Positions 26,059 to 36,715 are shown, numbered from the stretch's first letter. The stretch is DNA of 64,000 nt from Mesorhizobium sp. (GCF_004963255.1 NZ_SUGA01000007.1:124001-188000), one strand, 5' to 3'. Notes: a model not told the origin generated them from the letters alone. Numbers and translations: made by a program.

Positions 26059-27215
26059 AGGCCGAACTCCGCGCGGATCTTGTCGCTGTGCTCGCCGATG
26101 CGCGGCGCGGCCCTATCCACTCTGGCGCGGGCGCCATCGACGCGCAGCGGCGAACGCGTGGTGAGGATCGAGACATTGTCCTCGCGCGTCACGGTCTGCA
26201 GCATGTCGAGCGCCTTGAAGCCGTCGTTTTCCATCAGCTCCGGCCAGGTCAGCACCTTGGCGCACCAGATGTCGGCGGGCTCGAGAACGGCCAGCCACTC
26301 GTCGGTGGTTTTTTCGGCGATGCGTCTGGCGATGATGGCCTTGATCTCGTCGCGGGCGGTGAACCAGGTCGCCGGCTTGTCACGGAACGGGTCGAGCTCG
26401 GGCAATTCGAGCAGATCGGCAATCTTGGGGATCGGCGTCATGGCGATCGCCAGGTAACCGTCCTTGGCCGGATAGACGCCGTAAGGCGCCGAGAGATAGG
26501 CGTGGGCGCTGCGAAAGGACGAGCGCTTCGGCAGGCGGCGGCCGTCATTGAGATGCGTGGTCAGCACCTCGAACTGGAAATCGACCAGCGCCTCGAGCAG
26601 GCTGGTCTCGACATGGCCGCCCTCACCCGTGATGCCGCGCCGCACCAGTTTGGCGAGGATGCCTTGCGCGCAGGCGGCGCCCGCCAGCATGTCGGCGATC
26701 GCCAGGCCGAACGGCACCGGCCCCTGCTCCTCGTCACCGTTCAGCCACATCACGCCGGAGCGCGCCTGTGCGAGCAGATCCTGCCCTGGGCGCTTCACCC
26801 AGGGGCCGTCCTCGCCATAGCCGCTGATCGACGCGTAGACGAGCCGCGGGTTGATCGTGCTGGCATGCTCGTAATCGAGGCCGAGCCGCTCGATGACGCC
26901 CGGCCGAAAATTCTGGATCAGCACGTCGGCCTTGGCGATCAGGCCGCGCAGCGCGGCGAGGTCGGCCTCATTCTTGAGGTCGATGGCCAGGCTCTCCTTG
27001 CCGCGGTTGATGGCATGGAAGATGGTGGAATCGCCGCCGATCTCGGTATCGCTGAGATAGAGCCGGCGCGAGAGATCCCCGCCATCCGGCCGCTCGATCT
27101 TGATGACGCGCGCGCCGAGGTCGAGCAGGCGCAGCGAACAGTAAGGCCCCGACAGGAACTGGCTCATGTCGACGACCACGAGGCCGGTGAGCGGAAGTTC
27201 TTTGTCAGCGGCCAC
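26055..27215 (-). CDS. CaiB/BaiF family CoA-transferase (type III)
   Basis: Cytoplasmic enzyme of 386 residues that moves CoA between carboxylic acids. The N-terminal GLVVVDMSQFLSGPYCS, RVIKIERPDGGDLSRR, VLIQNFRPGVIERLGL and the catalytic aspartate in PGQDLLAQARSG near residue 165 are all present. It is 3 bases from the MaoC-like gene and overlaps the signal-less binding-like gene by 4 bases. Acid substrate unknown; the adjoining importer suggests that the imported compound, or its breakdown product, is a carboxylate activated here. Confidence 0.92.
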   Translation of the reverse strand: MAADKELPLTGLVVVDMSQFLSGPYCSLRLLDLGARVIKIERPDGGDLSRRLYLSDTEIGGDSTIFHAINRGKESLAIDLKNEADLAALRGLIAKADVLIQNFRPGVIERLGLDYEHASTINPRLVYASISGYGEDGPWVKRPGQDLLAQARSGVMWLNGDEEQGPVPFGLAIADMLAGAACAQGILAKLVRRGITGEGGHVETSLLEALVDFQFEVLTTHLNDGRRLPKRSSFRSAHAYLSAPYGVYPAKDGYLAIAMTPIPKIADLLELPELDPFRDKPATWFTARDEIKAIIARRIAEKTTDEWLAVLEPADIWCAKVLTWPELMENDGFKALDMLQTVTREDNVSILTTRSPLRVDGARARVDRAAPRIGEHSDKIRAEFGL

Positions 27216-27218
27216 GGT

Positions 27219-27770
27219 TCACTTCTCGGTCTTGCCGACGAAATCGGCCGGGTTCTTGTATTTCACCGTCTGCAGATGCTCACAGTAGAGCACGAGCTCT
27301 CCTTCACCCTTGAAGACTTCATAGCTGGCGCGGATCAGGCCCATGTCGTGATAGCGCGGCTTTTTGTCGAGGTTGGTGCGGATCGAATAAATGGTGTCGC
27401 CGATGAAGACCGGCTTGATGAAGCGGAGCTTGTCATAGCCATAGGAAAAGGCGTTGACGCAGTTGGTGGCGACGAGGCCGAGTCCGGCCGAAAAGACGAA
27501 GGCGCCGGCCACCAGCCGCTTGCCGAAAATGCCTTCCCGCTCGGCGAACATCTGGTCCTGGACATAGGGGTGGATATCCAGCACCAGCGCATTGAACATA
27601 TGGCTTTCGCCCTCGGCGATGGTGCGGCGGAGCGAGCGGATTTTGTGGCCGGGCTGCCAGTCTTCGTAGAACCAATTTTCCGAATTCCAGACGGGGATGT
27701 CGGCATGCGCCTCAGGCATGTCGGCCGGATGCGTCGAGGCGACGCCGACGGTCGGCGAGAACGCGCTCAT
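27219..27770 (-). CDS. MaoC-like hotdog-fold dehydratase domain protein
   Basis: A protein of 183 residues. It contains [51 protein letters not shown] and [17 protein letters not shown], the MaoC hydratase pattern. The catalytic stretch NALVLDIHP departs from the classical N-x-D-PxHxD, so hydratase activity is plausible but not certain. GGAG lies 8 bases before the ATG, which overlaps (ATGA) the stop of a 24-codon leader ORF. With the CoA-transferase it could form a CoA-activation and hydration pair. Confidence 0.85.
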   Translation of the reverse strand: MSAFSPTVGVASTHPADMPEAHADIPVWNSENWFYEDWQPGHKIRSLRRTIAEGESHMFNALVLDIHPYVQDQMFAEREGIFGKRLVAGAFVFSAGLGLVATNCVNAFSYGYDKLRFIKPVFIGDTIYSIRTNLDKKPRYHDMGLIRASYEVFKGEGELVLYCEHLQTVKYKNPADFVGKTEK

Positions 27771-27841
27771 GCCGTGCTCCGGGAGCTTTCGGCGCGGCCC
27801 GCAAGGCGGTTCCGGGCACGATGCCGGATGGCGAGACGCAT
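27767..27841 (-). CDS. 24-codon arginine-rich leader ORF, translationally coupled to the MaoC-like gene
   Basis: The peptide is [13 protein letters not shown] then [11 protein letters not shown]. Seven of its 24 residues are arginine. A very strong ribosome binding site, GGGAGGAAAGCGATC, precedes the ATG. The stop TGA overlaps the ATG of the MaoC-like gene as ATGA. It is the first reading frame of the operon. It could be a regulatory leader peptide or a small functional protein, or coincidence; no homologue is known to me. Confidence 0.45.
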   Translation of the reverse strand: MRLAIRHRARNRLAGRAESSRSTA

Positions 27842-27870
27842 GATCGCTTTCCTCCCGTCAATTTTCTTTT

Positions 27871-27887
27871 GTGAATAATATTTTCAC
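27871..27887. promoter_or_regulatory. candidate operator, GTGAA-N7-TTCAC
   Basis: GTGAATAATATTTTCAC is a near-perfect inverted repeat in an AT-rich patch. It lies 30 bases upstream of the leader ORF of the CUT2/CoA-transferase operon and 132 bases upstream of the divergent lactonase gene. Arms of this kind suit GntR or LacI-type repressors. No regulator gene adjoins, so its protein is unknown. Confidence 0.4.
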
Positions 27888-28018
27888 ATATGGGATTGCC
27901 TTGCAAGCGACGATCGGCGAAATTTTTGCAAAGCCGGCACAGGCGGAGGAGCCGCCGGCAGGTTCTCGTCGCAAAACCGCAAGACACTTTTGCGGAACCT
28001 GCTTAGGGAGGAAGATCG

Positions 28019-29131
28019 ATGCAAAGCGCCTGTCTTGTTTTCGTCGGCAGCCTCAACCGCGAGGCGCCCTATTTCCAGGGCGCGCGCGGCATCGGCCTCG
28101 GCGTCTACGCCTTCGACGAGGCAACACTTGCCATCCAAAAACTTGCCGAGACCAATGAGGTCGACAATCCGACCTTCCTGTCGGTGACGCCGGACGGGAC
28201 GCTGCTCTATGCCAATTCGGAAGTCTTCGCCTGGCGCGAGGGAACGGTCACAGCCTATCGCTTCGACCGCGCCACCAACTCGCTCGCCTATCTCAACAAG
28301 CAGCCATCGCTCGGCAGCATCACCGCCCACAACGCGATCACCCGCGACGGCAGCAAGCTTCTGGTCGCGAATTACGGCATGGGCAGCGGCGGCCCCGACA
28401 AGGCGGTCGCGGTGTTCGGCTTTACGGCCGATGGCGGCCTGACGGCGCCGCTGGCGAGCGTCGCGCATTCCGGCACCGGCCCCAATGCAGAGCGGCAGGA
28501 GCGCTCGCATGCGCACAGCGTCACCGAGACCATCCAGGGCGGCGTGGCCATCGTCGCCGATCTCGGCATCGACCAATTGGTCTCCTACCGGATCGAGCCG
28601 GACGGTGCGCTGGTGAAGCTCGCGTCCGCGGCGCTCGCGCCCGGCGCCGGGCCGCGCCATGTCGCGCTGCATCCGAACGGCCGCTTCGTCTTCGTCATGA
28701 ACGAGCTGGACTCGACGGTCGTGTCGTTGGCGCTTGAGCCGTCTTCCGGCAAACTCGAGTTGATCGACACCAAGCCGGCGGTTCCTGAAGAGGCTCGCGC
28801 GCGCAATCACTGCGCCGACATCCAGATCTCGCCCGACGGGCGCTTCCTCTACGGCTCCAACCGCGGCCATGACAGCGTCGCTATCTTCGCCGTCGACCAG
28901 CAGACAGGAAAGCTCCAAACGGTAGACTTCACGTCCTGCGGCGGCGCGACTCCGCGCAACCTGGCGCTGACGCCGTCGGGGCGACACCTGTTTTCGGCCA
29001 ACCAGAATGCCGACCGCATCTCGATCTTCGCCCGCGACGAACAAAGCGGCCGGCTGACCGACACCGGGCAGGCCATCGAGATTGGAACGCCGATGTGCGT
29101 GCGGATCACGCGCGACCCGGCTCAATTCTAG
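28019..29131 (+). CDS. lactonase family protein (beta-propeller, 6-phosphogluconolactonase-like)
   Basis: A protein of 370 residues with seven-bladed propeller repeats. Typical blades are HNAITRDGSKLLVANYGM, GPRHVALHPNGRFVFVMN, ISPDGRFLYGSNRGHDSV and LALTPSGRHLFSANQN. Active-site candidates are the His in HSVTETIQ and the Arg and His in PRHVALHP. AGGGAGGAAGATCG precedes the ATG. It has no signal peptide. It is divergent from the CUT2/CoA-transferase operon and shares its regulatory gap, so it may open a lactone derived from the imported compound. Confidence 0.88.
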   Translation: MQSACLVFVGSLNREAPYFQGARGIGLGVYAFDEATLAIQKLAETNEVDNPTFLSVTPDGTLLYANSEVFAWREGTVTAYRFDRATNSLAYLNKQPSLGSITAHNAITRDGSKLLVANYGMGSGGPDKAVAVFGFTADGGLTAPLASVAHSGTGPNAERQERSHAHSVTETIQGGVAIVADLGIDQLVSYRIEPDGALVKLASAALAPGAGPRHVALHPNGRFVFVMNELDSTVVSLALEPSSGKLELIDTKPAVPEEARARNHCADIQISPDGRFLYGSNRGHDSVAIFAVDQQTGKLQTVDFTSCGGATPRNLALTPSGRHLFSANQNADRISIFARDEQSGRLTDTGQAIEIGTPMCVRITRDPAQF

Positions 29132-29227
29132 AGCGTTTCACCGTTTCACGGAAACGGCGAACCGCTCTATCTCCTTGTTTTTACGCAATTCCGGACGGAA
29201 AACCGTTCACACTTTTCCTGGAATTGC
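29130..29227. repeat. composite palindromic repeat, copy B
   Basis: A 39-base hairpin (29130-29168, arms AGAGCG...CCGTTTC with two mismatches) is joined by a 16-base spacer to the 44-base palindrome family (29185-29227, one base shorter here). Copy C at 42738-42834 has the same two parts in reverse order and orientation. It begins at the lactonase stop codon and ends before the next convergent gene. Confidence 0.85.
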
Positions 29228-29245
29228 TCTAACGGCTGCCGTTGC

Positions 29246-29821
29246 CTACTGGCCGACTCGGGCGAACGTGCCGGCATAGGTCTGGCCGGCAAGCGTGTAG
29301 GTGACGTTGAGTGTTCCCGGCGACGGCATCGTGGCGGTGATGTCGGCGCCGTTCGGCAGGCGCCCGAGCTTCAATGTGCTGCCGGAAATCCTGCCGGAAC
29401 CGTCCGCAACGCCCGGCTTGTTGTCGGCCAGATCGCCCCATGCATAGCTCACCGTCACCTGTCCGCCCGAGGATACGGTCAGCACCGCGAGCTTGCCGTC
29501 ATACATGCCGTTGAGCTGCCCCGCCCAGATGCCGGAGAAGGCGGCGTATCTCGCCGGAACGCCCTTGGCGGGCGGAACGACCGCGACCGTCTGATCCAGC
29601 ACCGCCGAATTCGGCAAGGCCGGAGCAGCGGCCGGAGCGGGTTGCGGGTCAATAACAGGTTGCGAACCAGCAACGGGCTGTGTGTCTGGGGTCGACTGGC
29701 AAGCGGCAAGCGCGGCCACAACGCCCAGCATCGGCAAGAGGCTGCTTGATCGCGCAAGCAGTCCGGATCGAACCCGTCCCTGCGCCAGTTTCCCACCCAA
29801 AACCGGAATTCTCATAAGCAT
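29246..29821 (-). CDS. putative lipoprotein of unknown function
   Basis: A protein of 191 residues. The lipobox is LGVVAALAACQST with the cysteine near residue 41, preceded by an unusually long basic n-region; a start a few codons later (MRIPVLGG) is also possible. A Pro/Ala/Gln linker (about 45-75) leads to a beta-rich domain from about 90 containing FSGIWAGQLNGMYDGKL and NVTYTLAGQTYAGTFARVG, which resembles a repeated-strand carbohydrate or barrel-type domain. No function recognised. It is monocistronic, convergent with the lactonase gene. Confidence 0.7.
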   Translation of the reverse strand: MLMRIPVLGGKLAQGRVRSGLLARSSSLLPMLGVVAALAACQSTPDTQPVAGSQPVIDPQPAPAAAPALPNSAVLDQTVAVVPPAKGVPARYAAFSGIWAGQLNGMYDGKLAVLTVSSGGQVTVSYAWGDLADNKPGVADGSGRISGSTLKLGRLPNGADITATMPSPGTLNVTYTLAGQTYAGTFARVGQ

Positions 29822-29963
29822 CCCTCTGACAGGAAGCCACTTAGCCTAGTTGCCGTCGCCGGCATAGGGGTTTCCTCGGGCACCTTCCTTGTACCCGAGC
29901 CAAACAATCGGGCGAGCAGGTCATCGCGGGGACGCCGTGGCCCAGCGGGAAATTCATCCCTGG

Positions 29964-30017
29964 AATGTCAAAGCCAGTTCAAATGTCAGGGCCAGTTCAA
30001 ATGTCAGGGCCATTTCA
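29964..30017. repeat. three tandem 18-bp units
   Basis: Units at 29964-29981, 29982-29999 and 30000-30017 share AATGTCAGGGCCAGTTCA with one to two changes. Unit length is a multiple of three, but no convincing gene spans it. Located in the gap between the lipoprotein gene (minus, upstream side) and the small membrane protein. Confidence 0.8.
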
Positions 30018-30048
30018 AGCAAACGCGCCCACGAGGCGCACACTCCAT

Positions 30049-30174
30049 CTATTGAGCCGGCGCGCCGCCGGGGATCAGCAGAAAGCCCTGTTCGCCAGTC
30101 GAATACCACAACCCCAGATACAGCAGCGCCAACAATATTGCGACCATCACCGCAATCCGGACCAGCACGCGCAT
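30049..30174 (-). CDS. small single-pass membrane protein
   Basis: A 41-residue reading frame beginning MRVLVRIAVMVAILLAL and ending STGEQGFLLIPGGAPAQ. Residues 5-24 form one strong membrane helix with positive charges before it, so the N-terminus would face the cytoplasm. The ribosome binding site is weak. The hydrophobic pattern and the ordered C-terminal tail suggest a real small protein, but there is no family assignment. Confidence 0.4.
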   Translation of the reverse strand: MRVLVRIAVMVAILLALLYLGLWYSTGEQGFLLIPGGAPAQ

Positions 30175-30518
30175 GACGTTGTTACCTGTTGCGCCGACAC
30201 CTTCCCGATTCAATATACCAAAATGCGGCCGGAAAAGTCTTCGAGACCTGCGATTCCGCGTCAACGGCCCTTCTGCCGACCTGCCAATTCTTTTCGCCGG
30301 ATACGATCTGCGTCGCTTCCGTCCGGGCAGCTTTTCAAGGGGCGATAGCTCCACTTGCGAGCATTCATCGAGCGCCGCCGGCGGGGCGCGATGCCTGGAA
30401 CTCCCGCCGACGCCCCGCGTTCCCAGGAAACCAGCGGCGATTGCGCTCCACCGATCCGAGCAAAGATCGTTTGTCGATTTCCTTCGAGAAGAACGCGGCA
30501 GAGCAGGGAGTTCCAGCC
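30175..30518. other. non-coding gap with a stress-promoter match
   Basis: A 344-base stretch between the small membrane protein and the YbhB gene. No convincing gene is seen. Its only clear content is the EcfG-type promoter match at 30397-30421. Confidence 0.5.
30397..30421 (+). promoter_or_regulatory. EcfG (general stress response) type promoter match
   Basis: GGAAC (30397-30401) and CGTT (30418-30421) are separated by 16 bases, the exact layout of alphaproteobacterial EcfG-dependent promoters (GGAAC-N16/17-CGTT). It lies 98 bases upstream of the YbhB-like gene, on its strand, with the DUF6496 gene following. The chance of such a match in GC-rich DNA is not negligible. Confidence 0.55.
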
Positions 30519-30977
30519 ATGGCTTTCACGCTTGAGAGTCCAGCCTTTGAAACCGGGCAGACCATTCCTGAGCCCTATGTCCGCAACGGAGGCAACTTGT
30601 CTCCTCCCTTGCAATGGAAGGACGCGCCGGCCGGGACCAGAAGCTTCCTGCTTGTCGTCGAGGATCCCGACGCGCCGCGCGGCATGTTTCGCCATTGGGC
30701 AGTCTATGACATCGCCGCCGGGCGGGATCGCCTGCCCGAAGGCACTGCCGGGCCGGAGAGTTTCCGCCAAGGCGTGAACGACTTCGGCAACGCCCATTAT
30801 GACGGTCCCCAGCCGCCAAAAGGGCATGGCGTCCATCACTATCACTTCCGCCTTTCAGCACTCGACGTGGAGACGCTGCAATCCAGCGGAGAAACGCCAA
30901 TCGCCGACCTTCTGGCCCATGCGAGACCGCACATGATCGCCACCGCCGACCTTGTCGGCACCTATGAAAGCCGCTGA
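30519..30977 (+). CDS. YbhB/YbcL family (PEBP, Raf kinase inhibitor-like) protein
   Basis: A protein of 152 residues without a signal peptide. The PEBP fold shows GGNLSPPLQWKDAPAGTRS, VVEDPDAPRG followed by FRHWAVYDI (the ligand-pocket Asp and His), DFGNAHYDGPQPPKGHG and YHFRLSALD. The biochemical role of bacterial members is not settled. GGGAG lies about 10 bases before the ATG. An EcfG-type promoter match upstream suggests induction in stress. Confidence 0.92.
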   Translation: MAFTLESPAFETGQTIPEPYVRNGGNLSPPLQWKDAPAGTRSFLLVVEDPDAPRGMFRHWAVYDIAAGRDRLPEGTAGPESFRQGVNDFGNAHYDGPQPPKGHGVHHYHFRLSALDVETLQSSGETPIADLLAHARPHMIATADLVGTYESR

Positions 30978-31039
30978 CGCTCGATCCGAAGCGGCCGGTC
31001 GGCGTTCGATCGTGCCCCGTTCGAACAAGGAGAAAAACG

Positions 31040-31540
31040 ATGCCGGACAAGAAAACCATCGAAAAGGCGCGCAAGGACAAGCGCGAAGGCAAATCGGCAA
31101 GCACGCAGGCCGGTGAATTCGTTCACGCGGAAATCGACAAAGTCCGCCAAGGCAAGCACGGCGCCCGCTCCACCAAGCAGGCGATCGCCATCGGCCTTTC
31201 GGAAGCGCGCCGCGCGGGCGTCGACCTGCCGCCGCCCAAGAAAGGCGACGTGAAGGAGACCACGCGCAAGAGCGCCAAATATGCCTACGAGGCAGGCCAG
31301 GGCGAACGCAAGCCGAAGCGCCAGCCGAAGGTCTCGCAGGCGGTGTCGAAGGTGCTCGAGGGCGAGCCGAAAAGCACCGCCTCCCACAAGGCCCTGTCGC
31401 GGCAGGCCAAGAGCGCCGCATCCGGCCGCACGGCCGCAGAGCGGTCGGCTGCGGCCAGGAAAGCCGCGCAGACCAAAGGCGCCGCCGGACGATCAGCGGC
31501 GGCGCGCAAGGCAGCCAGAACCCGCGCCGAGCGTGGTTAG
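31040..31540 (+). CDS. DUF6496 family protein with Lys/Ala-rich tail
   Basis: A protein of 166 residues. Residues 1-95 hold the DUF6496-like part (DKREGKSASTQAGEFVHAE, RSTKQAIAIGLSEARRAG). The tail from about 100 is almost only Ala, Lys, Arg, Ser, Thr and Gly with repeated AAARKAA units, like histone-H1-type DNA-binding tails. Nucleoid association or stress protection is a reasonable guess. It follows the YbhB gene by 62 bases on the same strand, with AAGGAG just upstream. Function unproven. Confidence 0.8.
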   Translation: MPDKKTIEKARKDKREGKSASTQAGEFVHAEIDKVRQGKHGARSTKQAIAIGLSEARRAGVDLPPPKKGDVKETTRKSAKYAYEAGQGERKPKRQPKVSQAVSKVLEGEPKSTASHKALSRQAKSAASGRTAAERSAAARKAAQTKGAAGRSAAARKAARTRAERG

Positions 31541-31642
31541 TCGCAGTTGCGTCCAGGCCCCTACCGGCTCGGACGCCGCGCAGACAAGAGTGAACAGGGG
31601 TGACGATTTCTGCCGCTAAAAATCTGCTCAGGAAAGACTGTT

Positions 31643-31718
<76 letters not shown>

Positions 31719-31895
31719 ACTCCCGGCAGTCAGCCGGCGCCGTTTCCGGCGAAGAGATCCGGCGCAGTCGGGAACCGCGCCGTCGTTTAGTGCTGGCGGC
31801 TTCTAGCGCCGCCTTCGGTCAAGATCAAGCCTCGAAAGACCGCTTTTTCGTCACAGGCGAAAATCGCCGGCAAACAATCGCGCCGAGGTCTAAAA

Positions 31896-32291
31896 TCAGA
31901 CCTCGTCCTCGTCATCGCCGACGCCGATCATGTCCGCGACGTCGTCATCCTCTTCCTCTTCGTCGGCCAGGAAGGTGTCGTCGTCATCATCGCCGAGATC
32001 GACATCGTCCTCGTCATCGCCGAGATCGGGAAGATCGTCGCCGCCGCCCTTGGCCTCGTCATCGGCTTCCTCGAGCGACACGACTTCAGCGCCCTCTTCC
32101 TCTTCGCCGTCCAGTTCCTTGTCGGCGACTTCCTCATCTTCCTCGATGGCGGAAATCTTGCCTTCGTCGAAATAGGAGCGCGGATAGCTCTTGCCGGTAT
32201 AAGGCGAGACGATCGGGTCCTTGTTCAGATCGTAGAATTTCCGACCCGTTTCAGGGTCGACACGCTTGGTGCCAAGTTCAGCTTTTGCCAC
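31896..32291 (-). CDS. TIGR02300-type FYDLN-acid protein
   Basis: A protein of 131 residues. The conserved head VAKAELGTKRVDPETGRKF then YDLNKDPIVSPYTGKSYP gives the family its name. From about residue 50 it is a very acidic low-complexity tail rich in Asp and Glu (for example DLGDDDDDTFLADEEEEDDD). GTG 32291 is chosen: the head starts there and GAGG lies 8 bases before it. It is divergent from aroA, a conserved alphaproteobacterial neighbourhood. Function unknown. Confidence 0.92.
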   Translation of the reverse strand: MAKAELGTKRVDPETGRKFYDLNKDPIVSPYTGKSYPRSYFDEGKISAIEEDEEVADKELDGEEEEGAEVVSLEEADDEAKGGGDDLPDLGDDEDDVDLGDDDDDTFLADEEEEDDDVADMIGVGDDEDEV

Positions 32292-32404
32292 GTCAGGCCT
32301 CGTCAAAAAAAGAATGGTCCCCTTAACCGCAGTTTTCCGTGCTGTCAAAGCCAAAAGACTTGCACTCGAAACCCGCTTTCCAAAGTCTTGCGCCAAGGGG
32401 ATGA

Positions 32405-34800
<2,396 letters not shown>

Positions 34801-34883
34801 TGGGGCTTTTTCGGTTGCCTTGAGCGGCGAAAATACCCATATCGGGCACGAACCAGCCTGCCAGCATTCTTCATGCGCCGGAC

Positions 34884-34990
34884 TTGCCGCTCGAAAAGCG
34901 GCCAAGGGCTCTTCAGCCCGGAACGCCGGCAGGCTCACGCAACGCTAACCCACGGCGCCCGCTCCGCCATCGCGCGGAGCATTCCAGGAG
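34884..34990 (+). promoter_or_regulatory. structured 5' leader of rpsA
   Basis: Three short stem-loops lie in the gap before rpsA: GCCGCT/AGCGGC (about 34886-34901), GGGCT-CTTC-AGCCC (34905-34918) and GCTCCGC/GCGGAGC (34961-34967 with 34974-34980). The last ends 7 bases before the AGGAG ribosome binding site. Ribosomal protein S1 genes are often autoregulated through their leaders. No known family recognised. Confidence 0.35.
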
Positions 34991-34995
34991 AAACA

Positions 34996-36693
34996 ATGTC
35001 AGTAGCTAATCCGTCTCGCGACGATTTCGCGAGCATGCTCGAAGAATCATTCACCGCCGGCCATTCCGGCGAGGGCCAGGTTGTCCGGGGCACGATCACC
35101 GCGATCGAAAAGGACATGGCCATCATCGATGTCGGCCTCAAGGTCGAAGGCCGCGTGCCGCTGAAGGAATTCGGCGCCAAGGGCAAGGACTCCTCCCTCA
35201 AGGTCGGCGACACCGTCGAGGTCTATGTCGAGCGCATCGAGAACGCGCTTGGCGAAGCCATGCTGTCGCGCGAGAAGGCTCGCCGCGAGGAGAGCTGGGT
35301 GCGCCTCGAGGAGAAGTTCACCAAGGGTGAGCGCGTCGAAGGCGTCATCTTCAACCAGGTCAAGGGCGGCTTCACCGTCGACCTCGACGGCGCCGTTGCG
35401 TTCCTGCCGCGCAGCCAGGTCGATATCCGCCCGATCCGCGACGTCACCCCGCTGATGCACAACCCGCAGCCCTTCGAGATCCTCAAGATGGATCGCCGCC
35501 GCGGCAACATCGTGGTGTCGCGCCGCACCGTGCTCGAGGAGAGCCGCGCCGAACAGCGTTCGGAAATCGTGCAGAATCTCGAGGAAGGCCAGGTGGTCGA
35601 AGGCGTGGTCAAGAACATCACCGACTACGGTGCGTTCGTCGACCTCGGCGGCATCGACGGCCTGCTGCATGTCACCGACATGGCATGGCGCCGCGTCAAC
35701 CATCCGACCGAGATCCTCAACATCGGCCAGACGGTCAAGGTGCAGATCATCCGCATCAACCAAGAAACCCACCGCATCTCGCTCGGCATGAAGCAGCTCG
35801 AGTCGGATCCGTGGTCGGATATCGGCACCAAGTTCCCGATCGGCAAGAAGATCAAGGGCACCGTCACCAACATCACCGACTACGGCGCGTTCGTCGAGCT
35901 GGAGCCGGGTATCGAGGGCCTCATCCACGTTTCGGAAATGTCGTGGACGAAGAAGAACGTGCACCCCGGCAAGATCCTGTCGACGACCCAGGAAGTCGAC
36001 GTGGTCGTGCTCGAGGTCGATCCGGCCAAGCGCCGCATCTCGCTCGGTCTCAAGCAGACGCTTGAGAACCCGTGGGAAGCCTTCGCGCGCAACCATCCGG
36101 TCGGCAGCCAGGTCGAGGGCGAGGTCAAGAACAAGACCGAGTTCGGCCTGTTCATCGGCCTGGAAGGCGATGTGGACGGCATGGTGCACCTGTCCGACCT
36201 CGACTGGACCCGTCCGGGCGAGCAGGTCATCGAAGAGTACAATCGCGGCGACATGGTCAAGGCGCAGGTGCTCGACGTCGACATCGAGAAGGAACGCATC
36301 TCGCTCGGCATCAAGCAGCTGGCTCGTGACACGGTCGGCGAAGCGGCCAATAGCGGCGAGCTGCGCAAGAACGCCGTCGTCACCTGCGAGGTCATCGGCG
36401 TGAAGGATGGCGGTCTGGACGTGCGGCTGGTCGACAGCGGCATCGAGACCTTCATCAAGCGCTCCGACCTTTCGCGCGACCGCGACGAGCAGCGCCCTGA
36501 GCGCTTCACCGTCGGCCAGAAGGTCGATGCCCGCGTCATCGCCTTCGACAAGAAGACCCGCAAGCTGCAGGTCTCGATCAAGGCGCTGGAAATCGCCGAG
36601 GAAAAGGAAGCGGTCGCCCAGTACGGCTCGACCGACTCCGGCGCGTCGCTCGGCGACATCCTGGGCGCGGCGCTGAAGAAGCAGGGCAACTAA
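34996..36693 (+). CDS. rpsA: 30S ribosomal protein S1
   Basis: RNA-binding ribosomal protein of 565 residues that helps mRNA bind the 30S subunit. Six S1 domains are visible, beginning near residues 30, 115, 200, 285, 372 and 460. Domains three and four repeat GVVKNITDYGAFVDL and GTVTNITDYGAFVEL, with ISLGMKQLE and ISLGLKQTLE closing them. ATG 34996 follows AGGAGAAACA. It lies 195 bases after cmk, the usual order in Rhizobiales, and ends before a strong terminator. Confidence 0.98.
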   Translation: MSVANPSRDDFASMLEESFTAGHSGEGQVVRGTITAIEKDMAIIDVGLKVEGRVPLKEFGAKGKDSSLKVGDTVEVYVERIENALGEAMLSREKARREESWVRLEEKFTKGERVEGVIFNQVKGGFTVDLDGAVAFLPRSQVDIRPIRDVTPLMHNPQPFEILKMDRRRGNIVVSRRTVLEESRAEQRSEIVQNLEEGQVVEGVVKNITDYGAFVDLGGIDGLLHVTDMAWRRVNHPTEILNIGQTVKVQIIRINQETHRISLGMKQLESDPWSDIGTKFPIGKKIKGTVTNITDYGAFVELEPGIEGLIHVSEMSWTKKNVHPGKILSTTQEVDVVVLEVDPAKRRISLGLKQTLENPWEAFARNHPVGSQVEGEVKNKTEFGLFIGLEGDVDGMVHLSDLDWTRPGEQVIEEYNRGDMVKAQVLDVDIEKERISLGIKQLARDTVGEAANSGELRKNAVVTCEVIGVKDGGLDVRLVDSGIETFIKRSDLSRDRDEQRPERFTVGQKVDARVIAFDKKTRKLQVSIKALEIAEEKEAVAQYGSTDSGASLGDILGAALKKQGN

Positions 36694-36715
36694 GCCAAGC
36701 TTCCTGTCGAACAAC

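Noticed and set aside
29965..30348. Frame starting with the repeated MSGPVQ peptide from the 18-bp tandem units
   Set aside because: After the repeats it is low-complexity without a ribosome binding site, and it overlaps the better small membrane ORF on the other strand.
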